Assembly (NCBI GenBank): GCA_019638255.1
Contig: JAHBUD010000001.1
Location: forward strand, 558,001-622,000
Source: Cyclobacteriaceae bacterium
GTDB taxonomy: Bacteria > Bacteroidota > Bacteroidia > Cytophagales > Cyclobacteriaceae
Length of the DNA: 64,000 nucleotides
Reading direction: 5' to 3'
Shown: positions 44,440 to 53,220 of the stretch, piece after piece
Layout: every line of letters begins with the position of its first letter
Position numbering within the stretch: the first letter of the stretch is position 1
Made by a program: the position numbers and the translations under genes
The notes under the pieces: model-generated
The model's database searches: none
What the model was told of the DNA's origin: nothing
Seen by the model: the letters and a program-made list of their open reading frames with translations, nothing else

Positions 44440-44475
44440 TCAATAGAATTCTGTCGATCAACAGAATTCTATTGA
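44440..44475. repeat. Nested direct and inverted repeat downstream of the S9 peptidase gene
   Basis: TCAATAGAATTCTG (44440-44453) and CAGAATTCTATTGA (44462-44475) form a perfect 14-bp inverted repeat around TCGATCAA. Because GAATTC is itself a palindrome, the same bases also form a direct repeat GTCGATCAAYAGAATTCT. The surrounding spacer 44388-44501 also contains ATTCAAC/ATTCAAA words and no coding region. Confidence 0.75.
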
Positions 44476-44501
44476 CTAAAACAACATCCTCTTCATTTGG
44501 T

Positions 44502-47321
44502 TCAGTTGATTCCTTGCTTAATTCCTTTTTCCAATGCTGGTACCCCACGGCTCATCCACGAAGACATGGGCGCATCTTTCAGGTAATGATCGAAAAATTG
44601 CATCATACGCTTGGCAAAATCGGTTCGATCCTGTCGTTGGGTTAAGCCATGTCCTTGCCCGTTATAGTTGAGCATCCACACGGGTTTGCCCAATCTGCGC
44701 AACGCCATGTAGTATTCAATTCCCTGGTACCAGGGCACTGCGCCATCAGCATCGTTGTGCATCATTAGCAAGGGTGTTTGTACTTTGTCGGCAAAGAAGA
44801 TGGGTGAGTTTTCAATAAAGTGCATGGGCTTCTCCCACAGCGATCCGCCAATGCGGCTCTGGGTCTGTTCATACTGGGCCATTCGACTCAGTCCGCTTTC
44901 CCACCGGATGCCACCGTACGCACTAATCATGTTTACTACGGGAGCCCCGGCTTCTGCAGCCGCAAACAAATTGGTTCGCGTAACCATGTAGGCAATCTGG
45001 TATCCGCCCCAACTGTGTCCCTGTATTCCGATTCGTTTTTCATCTACAAAGCCTTTGGCAATCAATGAAGTCACTCCGGGCATAATGCAGTTCATGGCAC
45101 TTTCTCCTGGGAAACCAATTTTGTAAACAACATCCGGAACAAAGATTACATAACCGTTACTTGCATACAAGGAGAAATTAATAAACGACCGGATTGGTGC
45201 GGGGGCCCAATGCTGGTGCAGGTTGTCGGAATTTTTTTCATAGAAGTATACAATCATCGGGTACTTCTTCTGTGGATCGAACCCTTCTGGCTTGTACAAT
45301 AATCCTTCTAACGGAATATTGTCGGCTGAATTCCAGGTAACGCGTTCAACCGAGCCCCACAAGTAGCGACTCATCTGGGGGTTGGCGTTGGATAATTTTT
45401 TTGTTGAAGTGAAGTTAACATCAGCTGTCCATACATCCGGAAATTCTCGGAAGCTTTCGCGTGTAAACAGTACCGTGTTGGCATTTCTAGCTTTGATGAG
45501 GTTCGCAGTACGATGATCACTCAGGGTAAGTTTGGTAAGTTTGCCGTCTTTCAGTGAAAGCTTGTAATAGCCCGATTGCTTGGTGACTTCATTGAATGCG
45601 CTTAACAACAATTCCTTCTCCGGATCAATGAAGCGCTCTTCCGGATCAAGCCTCAGGTATCGGAAACGGATTTTTTCCTGGCGACCTATTTTGGTGAGGT
45701 TAACGGGAGCTTGTTTGCTTTGCGGATCGAATGCCCAGATGTCGTAGCGGTCATACACCAGCATTAAATTATCGTTATTCGTGAAGCCGGCCCATCCATA
45801 AGCGGATGGATAATTGGGGTGGTCATCTTCTTCGTCCGCAAAGCTTACCTTGATTCCTTCGTTGAGTTTTGAGGTTTGTTTGGTGGCCATCGAATAACTG
45901 AACCAAGCGGTATCGGGCTTGCTGAACCATACTACGTAGTTTGCTAAGGGAGAAAGTGTGGAGTTGCCTTTTAATTTTTCTTTTATGGTTTGTGTAGCGC
46001 CATCCTGCAAGTTAACCAACACAAGGTCGCGGTACGCGTCCCAATCCCAAGTGCGCATAATCCGATAGGGCGTTTCATATTCAGCCAGTGCCCAGGTACT
46101 ATTGCCCTCATTGCCCAGTGAAAGTGCGGGTAACTCATGATTGGCTAATTGAACGGACTTTTCTGTGTTGTTTAAATGAATTACTGCAAGGTATGATCGC
46201 CTTTTATCCGCTGCGAGCCTTCGGTTTTGCATGGGGTAGATGTAGTCGTCCTTCCAGGTCCATACTTCAACGTTTACAATTTCTTCCTGCAAAAGCGTGG
46301 TATCCTGAACAACCGGTTTTGGAGATGTGCCCAGGAAGAGCTTGCTTCCATCCTTTGAAAAAGTGGGCGTATAATTGTCATTAACAATCCAATCTTGCGG
46401 AACACCGGGCTTTTTTTCATCCGCCAATATGGATGCCGCTGCATTCTCACTCTTCCAATAATAAAGTTTGTAAAAGCGAACCAGTGATTTAGTGGTATCA
46501 GCATCCACTAAGAAAGCAGCCTGTGTACCATCTTCACTGATGGAGAGCCCCTTTACTTTATGTTTGCTTTTGCCTTCGTACAGCGTATTCAATTTATTGC
46601 TTTGCAAATCGTACCAGTAAACACCGGGCTTAAGCGTACTGTCGTTTCCGGTGGAATGAAACAACAGCCCTTGACCGAATTTGGCGAAAGTATAGTCTTT
46701 CACATAGCCGAAAGGTATTTCCTGTTTGCTTGTTAGGTTTCGAAGCACAAGGGTGTAGCCGTTATCATCTGTATTTTTTTTAACCTTGGCCGGCTTAATT
46801 GCTTTTTTTGTCGTGTCGGGCTTGGGTGGTTTTGGTGCTTCAAGCTGGTAGGCTAACCAATCACCTGCCTTTTCAGGAATTTTATACGATTTTACTTCCG
46901 GTATTTTTTCGGTTTTCCGTGACACAAAAGAGTAAATACCTAACGAGTCGGTGGGCAACTCTTCCTTTTTCTTCTTTTGTCTGCGCAAATCCTTAACCAA
47001 TTCCTTCTGCGGATTGATTTTGAAAACGGCATGTTTACTATCCCATGTAAGTGAAATATTGGAGGCCCGCTTTACAGAATCTTGCGCAAGTGTTTTCAGG
47101 TTATGGAATACCACTTTGCCGTCACCATCCTGCGGGTTAATGGTATAGGCGGCAAAGGCTCCATCGTTGGTTAAGGCACGGTAGGTCATTTCCTTCCAGT
47201 TGTCGTACACGGCATGCGTAAGCGGTTGCTTTTGAACTGGGGCTGGATTCGACCTGGATTTTTGAGCTTCAGCAGATAAGCCAATCAGCAAAATGATTGC
47301 AGGGAGTAATAGTTTTTTCAT
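44502..47321 (-). CDS. Exported S9-family serine peptidase (prolyl oligopeptidase/DPP-IV-like)
   Basis: A large 939-aa protein with signal peptide (MKKLLLPAIILLIGLSAEA). Residues about 40-650 look like a beta-propeller with repeated WD-like strands, and the C-terminal ~260 residues are an alpha/beta-hydrolase domain with nucleophile elbow GIQGHSWGGYQIAY, the acid region HNDADGAVPW and the histidine in NGQGHGL. A basic Lys/Pro stretch near residue 160 (PKPPKPDTTKKAIKPAKVKK) is a linker insertion. It probably cleaves peptides for nutrition outside the inner membrane. Confidence 0.93.
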   Translation of the reverse strand: MKKLLLPAIILLIGLSAEAQKSRSNPAPVQKQPLTHAVYDNWKEMTYRALTNDGAFAAYTINPQDGDGKVVFHNLKTLAQDSVKRASNISLTWDSKHAVFKINPQKELVKDLRRQKKKKEELPTDSLGIYSFVSRKTEKIPEVKSYKIPEKAGDWLAYQLEAPKPPKPDTTKKAIKPAKVKKNTDDNGYTLVLRNLTSKQEIPFGYVKDYTFAKFGQGLLFHSTGNDSTLKPGVYWYDLQSNKLNTLYEGKSKHKVKGLSISEDGTQAAFLVDADTTKSLVRFYKLYYWKSENAAASILADEKKPGVPQDWIVNDNYTPTFSKDGSKLFLGTSPKPVVQDTTLLQEEIVNVEVWTWKDDYIYPMQNRRLAADKRRSYLAVIHLNNTEKSVQLANHELPALSLGNEGNSTWALAEYETPYRIMRTWDWDAYRDLVLVNLQDGATQTIKEKLKGNSTLSPLANYVVWFSKPDTAWFSYSMATKQTSKLNEGIKVSFADEEDDHPNYPSAYGWAGFTNNDNLMLVYDRYDIWAFDPQSKQAPVNLTKIGRQEKIRFRYLRLDPEERFIDPEKELLLSAFNEVTKQSGYYKLSLKDGKLTKLTLSDHRTANLIKARNANTVLFTRESFREFPDVWTADVNFTSTKKLSNANPQMSRYLWGSVERVTWNSADNIPLEGLLYKPEGFDPQKKYPMIVYFYEKNSDNLHQHWAPAPIRSFINFSLYASNGYVIFVPDVVYKIGFPGESAMNCIMPGVTSLIAKGFVDEKRIGIQGHSWGGYQIAYMVTRTNLFAAAEAGAPVVNMISAYGGIRWESGLSRMAQYEQTQSRIGGSLWEKPMHFIENSPIFFADKVQTPLLMMHNDADGAVPWYQGIEYYMALRRLGKPVWMLNYNGQGHGLTQRQDRTDFAKRMMQFFDHYLKDAPMSSWMSRGVPALEKGIKQGIN

Positions 47322-47450
47322 GAAGGCTAACTTAGCGAAACGAGCCTGAAAACCACAATCTGATTTTTTTAAATGGTAGACTTGTGAAATAGGCTTTCAA
47401 TACTGATGGATTACCTGTACTTTCAGGTTGCTATCATCGAAATCTTACTT

Positions 47451-48335
47451 ATGAGAAATTTAAACACCATTTTAACAATTTTATTAGGATGCACATTGCT
47501 ATTCTTTTTGGGTTGCGGTGATGACGAAGAGACTCCTGTATTCGAATTCCTGACCGAAACAACAAACGCTACTGAAGGGAGCGCAACCACAGTACGATTT
47601 AACACAGCAATTCCTTCGGGGGTAACGCCAAATATATCATTAAGCGGTACGGCTACACAGGGAACAGACTACACATTTACAATTGATTTAATTGGGGTGA
47701 TTTTTACCATTGTAGATGATGAGGTATATGACCCGAACGAGACTATTATTGTTACACTCACCGGCTTTGATGGCAACGCGGCAGTAGGCGCAAAGTCTGT
47801 ACACATCATTACCATAGCCGATATCGATCAAGGAGCAAGCCCTGGTCTTCGGATAAATCTTTCATGGGACATCGGCAATGGAACCCCTGGCAATGTTGAC
47901 ATGGATTTGTTTTTGTGGTATGAGTTTCCTGCCGGCTCAGGAGAATACGAATTTATTGACGGAGCTTTTTCAATTGGGACAACCTTTGAGCAATTATTTC
48001 TTCCTTCGAATAGTTTATCCAGTCACCCTAATGGCGTATACGGTTTGGGTTATAACTATTATGAGGGTACCTCCAACAACCTTGCTATACGTGCAAATTT
48101 CCGATCCTTTGGAGGGAATATTGGAGGAACCTCAAATCGTACCAGCTATACGGCTACCTATACACTTGCCAATATTAACGCATGGGATGAGACTGAGGAT
48201 TTTCATGTTGTACAATACTTTGAAAAATCCGGCTCAAATTTTATCAACTTCACACCCATTACTGTTCCTTCTTCCGGAAGTCGCTCAAAGGATATTCAGG
48301 CTGCCTTTAAGGAGTTTAAGCAAAAAAGAAGGTAA
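47451..48335 (+). CDS. Lipoprotein with Calx-beta-like domain
   Basis: The 294-aa product starts at ATG 47451, chosen because it begins a proper signal peptide with lipobox FLGC; the frame extends to 47406. Residues about 30-120 form a Calx-beta-like domain (ATEGSATTVRFNTA, LSGTATQGTDYTF, FTIVDDEVYDPNETIIVTL). The remaining part (LRINLSWDIGNG, DMDLFLWYEF, HPNGVYGLGYNYYEG) resembles beta-sandwich domains in which Asp residues bind calcium. Likely a surface-exposed lipoprotein; ligand unknown. Ends in a basic tail (FKEFKQKRR). Confidence 0.8.
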   Translation: MRNLNTILTILLGCTLLFFLGCGDDEETPVFEFLTETTNATEGSATTVRFNTAIPSGVTPNISLSGTATQGTDYTFTIDLIGVIFTIVDDEVYDPNETIIVTLTGFDGNAAVGAKSVHIITIADIDQGASPGLRINLSWDIGNGTPGNVDMDLFLWYEFPAGSGEYEFIDGAFSIGTTFEQLFLPSNSLSSHPNGVYGLGYNYYEGTSNNLAIRANFRSFGGNIGGTSNRTSYTATYTLANINAWDETEDFHVVQYFEKSGSNFINFTPITVPSSGSRSKDIQAAFKEFKQKRR

Positions 48336-48348
48336 AAAGCACCTGTGA

Positions 48349-50826
48349 TCAATTAGCCCTGGTACAGTACTCCTCGTTTTGCCCAATAGGTTGACCCGGA
48401 GGAGGTGACAACAAATTTTCAGCTTCGTACTTCTCTGGATTTTCACGAAACGCCTGAATCAGGTTTAAGGCATAGGCGTAATGCGCCTTCCAGCTTTCAT
48501 TGGTTGTGGTTTTTGTTTTTTCGGTCAGCCATGTTTTTAGTTGATCAATTTTTAGTGAAGCAATGGCACGTGCTTGTGCGGAAGCATTTTGATTACGATT
48601 TAGTTTGATCAGGTTATTCAATACGCTGTGATTAACCGTCATTTGTAATAGCCCTTCATAGCCGGTTTTGTTTGCACTCTTAAAGGTGGTGTTGATGATT
48701 TTATCAATCACACTTTCCAGTGAAGGTTGCTGATTGTTGAGTGCATTATGTTGCACCAAACGCGTAGCACGTGCCGGATGAAAGATCAAACCGAATACCA
48801 TGTCGGAAGCACTTTCGGCATACGCCAACGGATCGAACGTAAGATCGGTGCGTGTGCGCATCACTTCGCGCGTACGCTGATACCCGATGGGATGAGGCGG
48901 AATATTCTTGATTAAGTCTACCGGTAAAGCAAGTGCTTGTGGCGAAACGGTATTGAGCAAAGCATCCAATGCTTTTTGTTGTTGAGCAGTAGAAATCAGT
49001 TCGGTTACGGGTTGTGCATCTCCACGCAACGCATAGCGGTAATTTAATCCGCCAATGATTTTTGAAGTGGCTTCCGCCTGATAGCGGTGAAAGAAGTAAA
49101 TCGGAACGAGCGCTTCTTCCAATAAGGCCATCGGTGTTCCTTCACGAATATTTTTTTCACCGAAATTTTTAAGTGCCAATGTGCGCACCTGCATCACACG
49201 GTTTAATTCATCGGTAGCGTCTTTACCGTTATCCCACAGGTGTGCAAACGGATGTGCCCCTCCGGTTGGTCGTGCGTCCTGATCAGATAGAAAGGTTAAG
49301 CCTTGCTTTGAACCATCTTGCAGAATTTTTTCAAGTGCAACGTCTTCGTTTGTTCCATCCGGAAAATGTGAGTAGCCATACATGATTGCTACTTTATCCC
49401 ACGCCCCGATTCTATCATCATACGATTTACTTAAGTCAATCTTGCCATCAACAATGGAAGCAATAGGATGCGGGTAATCCATAACGGAAGCCAGGTTTTC
49501 AGTACTCGAAGCATAACTGTGGGCTAGGCCGATGGTATGCCCCACTTCATGTGCAGAGAGTTGGCGTAACCGGGCAAGTGCCATTTCCAGCATGTGTGGA
49601 GGAATCGTATTCCCGTCTTCATATGGAGCGAGCAATCCTTCGGCAATCAAAAAATCCTGTCGCACCCGAAGGGAACCCAACGATACATGGCCTTTTATGA
49701 TTTCACCTGTGCGCGGATCACTTACGGAGGCACCGTACGACCAGCCACGGGTTGAGCGATGCACCCATTGAATGACATTGTACCGAACATCCATCGGGTC
49801 GGCATCTTCGGGCATTATTTCAACGCGGAAAGCATTGATGAACCCGGCTGCTTCAAACGCCTGGTTCCACCAACGCGCACCATCTAATAAAGCAGAGCGG
49901 ATCGGTTCCGGTGTACCGCGATCCAGGTAGTAGATGATCGGCTCAACCGGTTCACTCTTGGCCGCACCCGGATTTTTCTTTTCCAGCCGATGCCGATTGA
50001 TGAAACGCTTTTCGATGGACTCATGAATGGGCGTGGCATAATCGTAAAAAGAAGTACCGAAGTAGCCGGCACGCGGATCAAACTTGCGCGGCTTATACTG
50101 ATCATCCGGAAGTTGTACGAATGAATGATGCTGACGAACCGTAACCACATTAGGCGTTGGCGTTACACTGCGAATGAAGCCACCCGTTGCCTGACCGGTG
50201 AAGGTGAGCGTTACTTCCACTTCGGTGTTTTGCGGAAAGTTTTTTGTTCGGGACAAGTAAAAGGCAGAGCGTGATTTATCAAGTGAATAAGTTCCTTGTT
50301 GCTGACTGCGTAATCTTCCAATCACATCATGGGCATCCTGAAAATAAAAATCGGTTGCATCAACCAGTACTTTGTCCTTTTCTTCGGCAGTAACCGTAAA
50401 GCCCCACAGTACGGATTGCGCAAAAGCTTGTTCCACCGCCCTTTGCTCATCCACATTGTTCGTGATCGCGCGAAAGCGATAGTTGGGTTGAATCATTAAA
50501 ATTTTTGGTCCTCTCCGTTCAAACTTTACAATGCGATCATCACCCAATTGACCACGGTCAAGCCCGATATCATTGGAACCGATACCGGCAGGTAGAGAAT
50601 TGACGTACAGGAATTCCGTATTGAACTTATCAATGACCAGAAAAATCTTGTCTTGTTTTTCATCATAGTAAAAATCGAAATAGCCGGGGTAGTGTTTCAT
50701 ACCCGACACCTTGGCGGCAATGCCGGTGGCTTGTGGTGTGGGTGCAGGTTGGGCTTCGGTTTTCTTTTTCTGTGCGATGGTTACAGAGAGAACAAAAACC
50801 AAAGGAAGAAGAAGTAACTTTTTCAT
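48349..50826 (-). CDS. Exported zinc-dependent metalloprotease (DUF5117/DUF5118 type)
   Basis: An 825-aa protein with signal peptide (MKKLLLLPLVFVLSVTIAQ). The N-terminal part, with KDKFNTEFLYVN-like strands (VIDKFNTEFLYVNSLPAGIG, NDIGLDRGQLG), matches DUF5118/DUF5117 of Bacteroidota metalloproteases. The catalytic motif HEVGHTIGLAHS (HExxHxxGxxH, near residue 425) follows, with MDYPHP as a plausible Met-turn. The C-terminal ~300 residues are helical. It acts outside the inner membrane, and its substrates are unknown. It converges on the Calx-beta lipoprotein with 13 bp between stops. Confidence 0.92.
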   Translation of the reverse strand: MKKLLLLPLVFVLSVTIAQKKKTEAQPAPTPQATGIAAKVSGMKHYPGYFDFYYDEKQDKIFLVIDKFNTEFLYVNSLPAGIGSNDIGLDRGQLGDDRIVKFERRGPKILMIQPNYRFRAITNNVDEQRAVEQAFAQSVLWGFTVTAEEKDKVLVDATDFYFQDAHDVIGRLRSQQQGTYSLDKSRSAFYLSRTKNFPQNTEVEVTLTFTGQATGGFIRSVTPTPNVVTVRQHHSFVQLPDDQYKPRKFDPRAGYFGTSFYDYATPIHESIEKRFINRHRLEKKNPGAAKSEPVEPIIYYLDRGTPEPIRSALLDGARWWNQAFEAAGFINAFRVEIMPEDADPMDVRYNVIQWVHRSTRGWSYGASVSDPRTGEIIKGHVSLGSLRVRQDFLIAEGLLAPYEDGNTIPPHMLEMALARLRQLSAHEVGHTIGLAHSYASSTENLASVMDYPHPIASIVDGKIDLSKSYDDRIGAWDKVAIMYGYSHFPDGTNEDVALEKILQDGSKQGLTFLSDQDARPTGGAHPFAHLWDNGKDATDELNRVMQVRTLALKNFGEKNIREGTPMALLEEALVPIYFFHRYQAEATSKIIGGLNYRYALRGDAQPVTELISTAQQQKALDALLNTVSPQALALPVDLIKNIPPHPIGYQRTREVMRTRTDLTFDPLAYAESASDMVFGLIFHPARATRLVQHNALNNQQPSLESVIDKIINTTFKSANKTGYEGLLQMTVNHSVLNNLIKLNRNQNASAQARAIASLKIDQLKTWLTEKTKTTTNESWKAHYAYALNLIQAFRENPEKYEAENLLSPPPGQPIGQNEEYCTRAN

Positions 50827-50925
50827 GTTGGAAATTTATGGTGGAGAAAGCTACTAAGAATTGCAGGTACGCCAAAGCCCTTGTTACAGGAGCGGGCATA
50901 GCGTTTTTTTTATACCTTGGTAACT

Positions 50926-51450
50926 ATGTTCGGCTTCTTTAAATCATCAGAAAGTAAAGTGAACGTGGTAGATAAGGTGTGGATGACCCGTGCGGCCAGG
51001 TTACAGGCATGCCGCGCCATGCACAATGCTAATCCCAAATGTCTTTTTATTGCGTGGTTTCCAGAAAGTGCAACCATGTTGAAACAGGCTATTCCGGAAA
51101 GTTCAGTTGTGCTGGCAGAAGACGTTGATCTTCAAAAAATTCAGGACCGAATGGTGGTTTTTGCTGAGCATTACCCGCTTCAGAAAACCGAAGAGCAGCT
51201 ATTTTTAAGGCTTAACCTCAAAGAAGTGCCGGTACTTTCTGCATTAGATGAGCCTTTGTTTAAATTTTTTGGCGGGGAGCGGATGCAGGAACTGATGAAA
51301 CAACTAGGCATGGGAGACAATGAAATCTTAGGTCACTCCATGATAACCTCGGCAATTAAAAATGCGCAGCGGAAATTGGCGCAACGCGTTTTCTCGGAAC
51401 AAAAAACAAACTCGCAAGAGAAGTGGTTTCAATTGAACTTTACAGCCTGA
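50926..51450 (+). CDS. SecA-derived small protein lacking ATPase motifs
   Basis: A 174-aa protein from ATG 50926 (a TTG at 50917 is in frame). The part from about residue 110 to 157 (LDEPLFKFFGGERMQELM, LGMGDNEILGHSMITSAI, KNAQRKLAQRV) follows the SecA stretch that joins NBD2 to the helical scaffold (LEDDLMR.F.SDR, M..LG...GE.IEH.M...AI..AQ.KVE). The region before it (LFIAWFPESATMLKQ, VVFAEHYPLQKTEEQL) looks like a degenerate NBD2 strand-helix pattern. No Walker motifs, arginine finger (GRAGRQGD) or zinc tail exists. The relation to SecA is from remembered family sequence, not a search. It could modulate secretion or be an unrelated fold. Confidence 0.6.
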   Translation: MFGFFKSSESKVNVVDKVWMTRAARLQACRAMHNANPKCLFIAWFPESATMLKQAIPESSVVLAEDVDLQKIQDRMVVFAEHYPLQKTEEQLFLRLNLKEVPVLSALDEPLFKFFGGERMQELMKQLGMGDNEILGHSMITSAIKNAQRKLAQRVFSEQKTNSQEKWFQLNFTA

Positions 51451-51484
51451 ATACTTGTACTTTTATAGCTAAACTCTACTCCCT

Positions 51485-52048
51485 ATGATCAAAAAGATTC
51501 TCCTCGGTATTGGTGTACTTATTCTTATTGTGGCCGGTTACGTTGGCTACATGATGCTGACCACACGAAGCCATAGTCCGGCTGCGGTTGCTGAATTTAA
51601 AGGTGGTGACTTTCTCATTCAGGTAAATTATTGTCAGCCCTTTAAGAAAGGCCGCCTCATTTTTGGCACCGAGGCTGAAGGAGCGCTTGTTCCGTTTGGG
51701 AAGAAGTGGCGCACAGGCGCAAATGAGGTTACCGAAATCAGTTTCAGTAAAGATGTAATGATGGATGGAAGGTTGTTAAAGGCTGGCCGTTATTCATTGT
51801 ACACAATTCCAAATGACTCGGACTGGACCGTAGTGTTTAATAGCAACCTGGGGTACTGGGGCGCCAAACTTGGTGGAGATCCATTTGAAGAAAGCAAGGA
51901 TGTGATGAGGGTGTCTGCTACTGTAAGAAATGATTTGCCTGAAATTGAGCAATTTACCATTTCATTAACCCCTGCCGATAGTTTGATCAACATGCATTTT
52001 TACTGGGAAACCACACGGGCCACGCTATCGATTCAGCGGGTACAATAG
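51485..52048 (+). CDS. DUF2911 protein with N-terminal membrane anchor
   Basis: A 187-aa protein with one N-terminal transmembrane helix (ILLGIGVLILIVAGYVGYMM) and a DUF2911 domain: VNYCQPFKKGRLIFG, PFGKKWRTGANEVTEISFSK, GRYSLYTIPNDSDWTVVFN, NLGYWGAKLGGDPF. The conserved GxxWRTGANE and YSLYTIP motifs make the assignment firm. Function is not established for this Bacteroidota-enriched family. It is co-directional with the SecA-like gene, 34 bp downstream. Confidence 0.9.
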   Translation: MIKKILLGIGVLILIVAGYVGYMMLTTRSHSPAAVAEFKGGDFLIQVNYCQPFKKGRLIFGTEAEGALVPFGKKWRTGANEVTEISFSKDVMMDGRLLKAGRYSLYTIPNDSDWTVVFNSNLGYWGAKLGGDPFEESKDVMRVSATVRNDLPEIEQFTISLTPADSLINMHFYWETTRATLSIQRVQ

Positions 52049-52471
52049 TTAATTCTTTTCAAACTGTTCTAAGGCGTTTCGTTGTTCCTCAGGAATGGCA
52101 ATTGTTTTCTCGTGTGCGTAATCGTAACACACGAGCACAGCATTCCCTTGCGCAACAATTTCTTCGCCTCCTGATTTTTCGCGAACAATAGCCCAATCAA
52201 GGGTAAGGCTTTTATTGCCGATGCGGGAACAACGGGTGTAAACAAAAATGGTATCGTGTAAAAACACGGGAGCTTTGTAGTCAATTTCAATTCGCGCCAG
52301 GATGATGCCCACCTGCTGGCTCCACTTTTTATCTGTACCCACCACATCTTCAAAATACTTAACACGCGCCAGTTCAATGTAGGTTAAGTAGTTGGCGTTG
52401 TTCACGTGGCCCATCTTGTCAATGTCTTTGAAGCGTATCTGGATGGGAAATTTGTGTTTGAAGTTTTGCAT
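52049..52471 (-). CDS. Acyl-CoA thioesterase (4HBT/hotdog fold)
   Basis: A hotdog-fold thioesterase of 140 aa. FPIQIRFKDIDKMGHVNNANYLTYIELARVKYF, split in text as FPIQIRFKDIDKMGHVNN and ANYLTYIELARVKYF, holds the catalytic Asp (D in DIDKMGHVNN) of 4-hydroxybenzoyl-CoA-thioesterase-like enzymes. The start at ATG 52471 fits the usual N-terminus (FKHKFPIQ); ATG 52507 is possible. An exact -7 element TATATTTG (52476-52483) sits four bases before this ATG. It hydrolyses an unknown acyl-CoA. It converges directly on the DUF2911 gene. Confidence 0.9.
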   Translation of the reverse strand: MQNFKHKFPIQIRFKDIDKMGHVNNANYLTYIELARVKYFEDVVGTDKKWSQQVGIILARIEIDYKAPVFLHDTIFVYTRCSRIGNKSLTLDWAIVREKSGGEEIVAQGNAVLVCYDYAHEKTIAIPEEQRNALEQFEKN

Positions 52472-52475
52472 GGTG

Positions 52476-52483
52476 CAAATATA
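52476..52483 (-). promoter_or_regulatory. Predicted -7 element directly before the thioesterase start codon
   Basis: TATATTTG on the minus strand ends four bases before the ATG at 52471. If it is the promoter, the mRNA would be leaderless, and the upstream ATG at 52507 could not be the start. Confidence 0.45.
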
Positions 52484-52521
52484 GCTATCCTGCATATTTA
52501 CTTTCATGATTGATGAAGGTA

Positions 52522-53166
52522 TCAATCCAACGTACGATGTGGGATGTCGCTGCTTGTTTTTGACTTAGGAGTTTTGGTCGATTTAGCCAAGGCATAGGTT
52601 ACCGAAAATGTGTAGGCATTGTTACGCCATTTGAAATAGTCAGACACCTGAATAGCGGTAAATCCATTTATGAAGCTCAATCGTGCACCGATTGCTTTAC
52701 CCTGAAAACCGAAACCATATCGCAATTCTAAACTTCCGTTATCAAAAAGATCCTTGACATCATGCTCTTCAGATTTCGCGGCCACGAGTATCGAATACTG
52801 AGGTCCTGCGAAAACCCTGAAACTGCCGTGCCCAACCGAAAACAATAGGGGTATTTCAAGATAGTTCAACTTGAGATCACTCAGCGTAATATTAAAACCC
52901 CAAAAGCTATTATTCTCCACGGTGGTTCCTCGGGAAGAAAAGAATAACCCGGTTTCGATAATTGATATTTCAGATACAGGAAAGCCTGCCGTGGCACCAA
53001 GGTGATAGCCGTATCTGCGCACAAAAGAAGGCGCTACACTCCCCGGTTGAATTTCTTTAACCTTGAATATGGAACTGGTCAATCCTCCGTGAAGTTCAAT
53101 GTTGATCTGCGAGAAGGCATCAAGCACAACCCAAGCGAATACAATTGTTAAAGTTGTGGTTTTCAA
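52522..53166 (-). CDS. Outer-membrane beta-barrel (porin-like/PorT-type) protein
   Basis: The 214-aa product has a signal peptide (MKTTTLTIVFAWVVLDAFSQ) and eight or more amphipathic strands: NIELHGGLTSSIF, YGYHLGATAGFPV, IETGLFFSSRGT, LNYLEIPLLFSVG, FRVFAGPQYSILVA, LELRYGFGFQG, IGARLSFINGFT, AYTFSVTYALA. The pattern LNYLEIPLLF and the following GPQYSILV are typical of the OMP_b-brl_2/PorT family. The start codon appears to be TTG at 53166, as no ATG precedes the lysine. Role unknown; it is close upstream of the thioesterase gene but the functions look unrelated. Confidence 0.85.
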   Translation of the reverse strand: MKTTTLTIVFAWVVLDAFSQINIELHGGLTSSIFKVKEIQPGSVAPSFVRRYGYHLGATAGFPVSEISIIETGLFFSSRGTTVENNSFWGFNITLSDLKLNYLEIPLLFSVGHGSFRVFAGPQYSILVAAKSEEHDVKDLFDNGSLELRYGFGFQGKAIGARLSFINGFTAIQVSDYFKWRNNAYTFSVTYALAKSTKTPKSKTSSDIPHRTLD

Positions 53167-53220
53167 GATCGAAGATTGTAAACTTTCGTTTGATCTGATT
53201 TTGATAAAATGATTGCCAGC

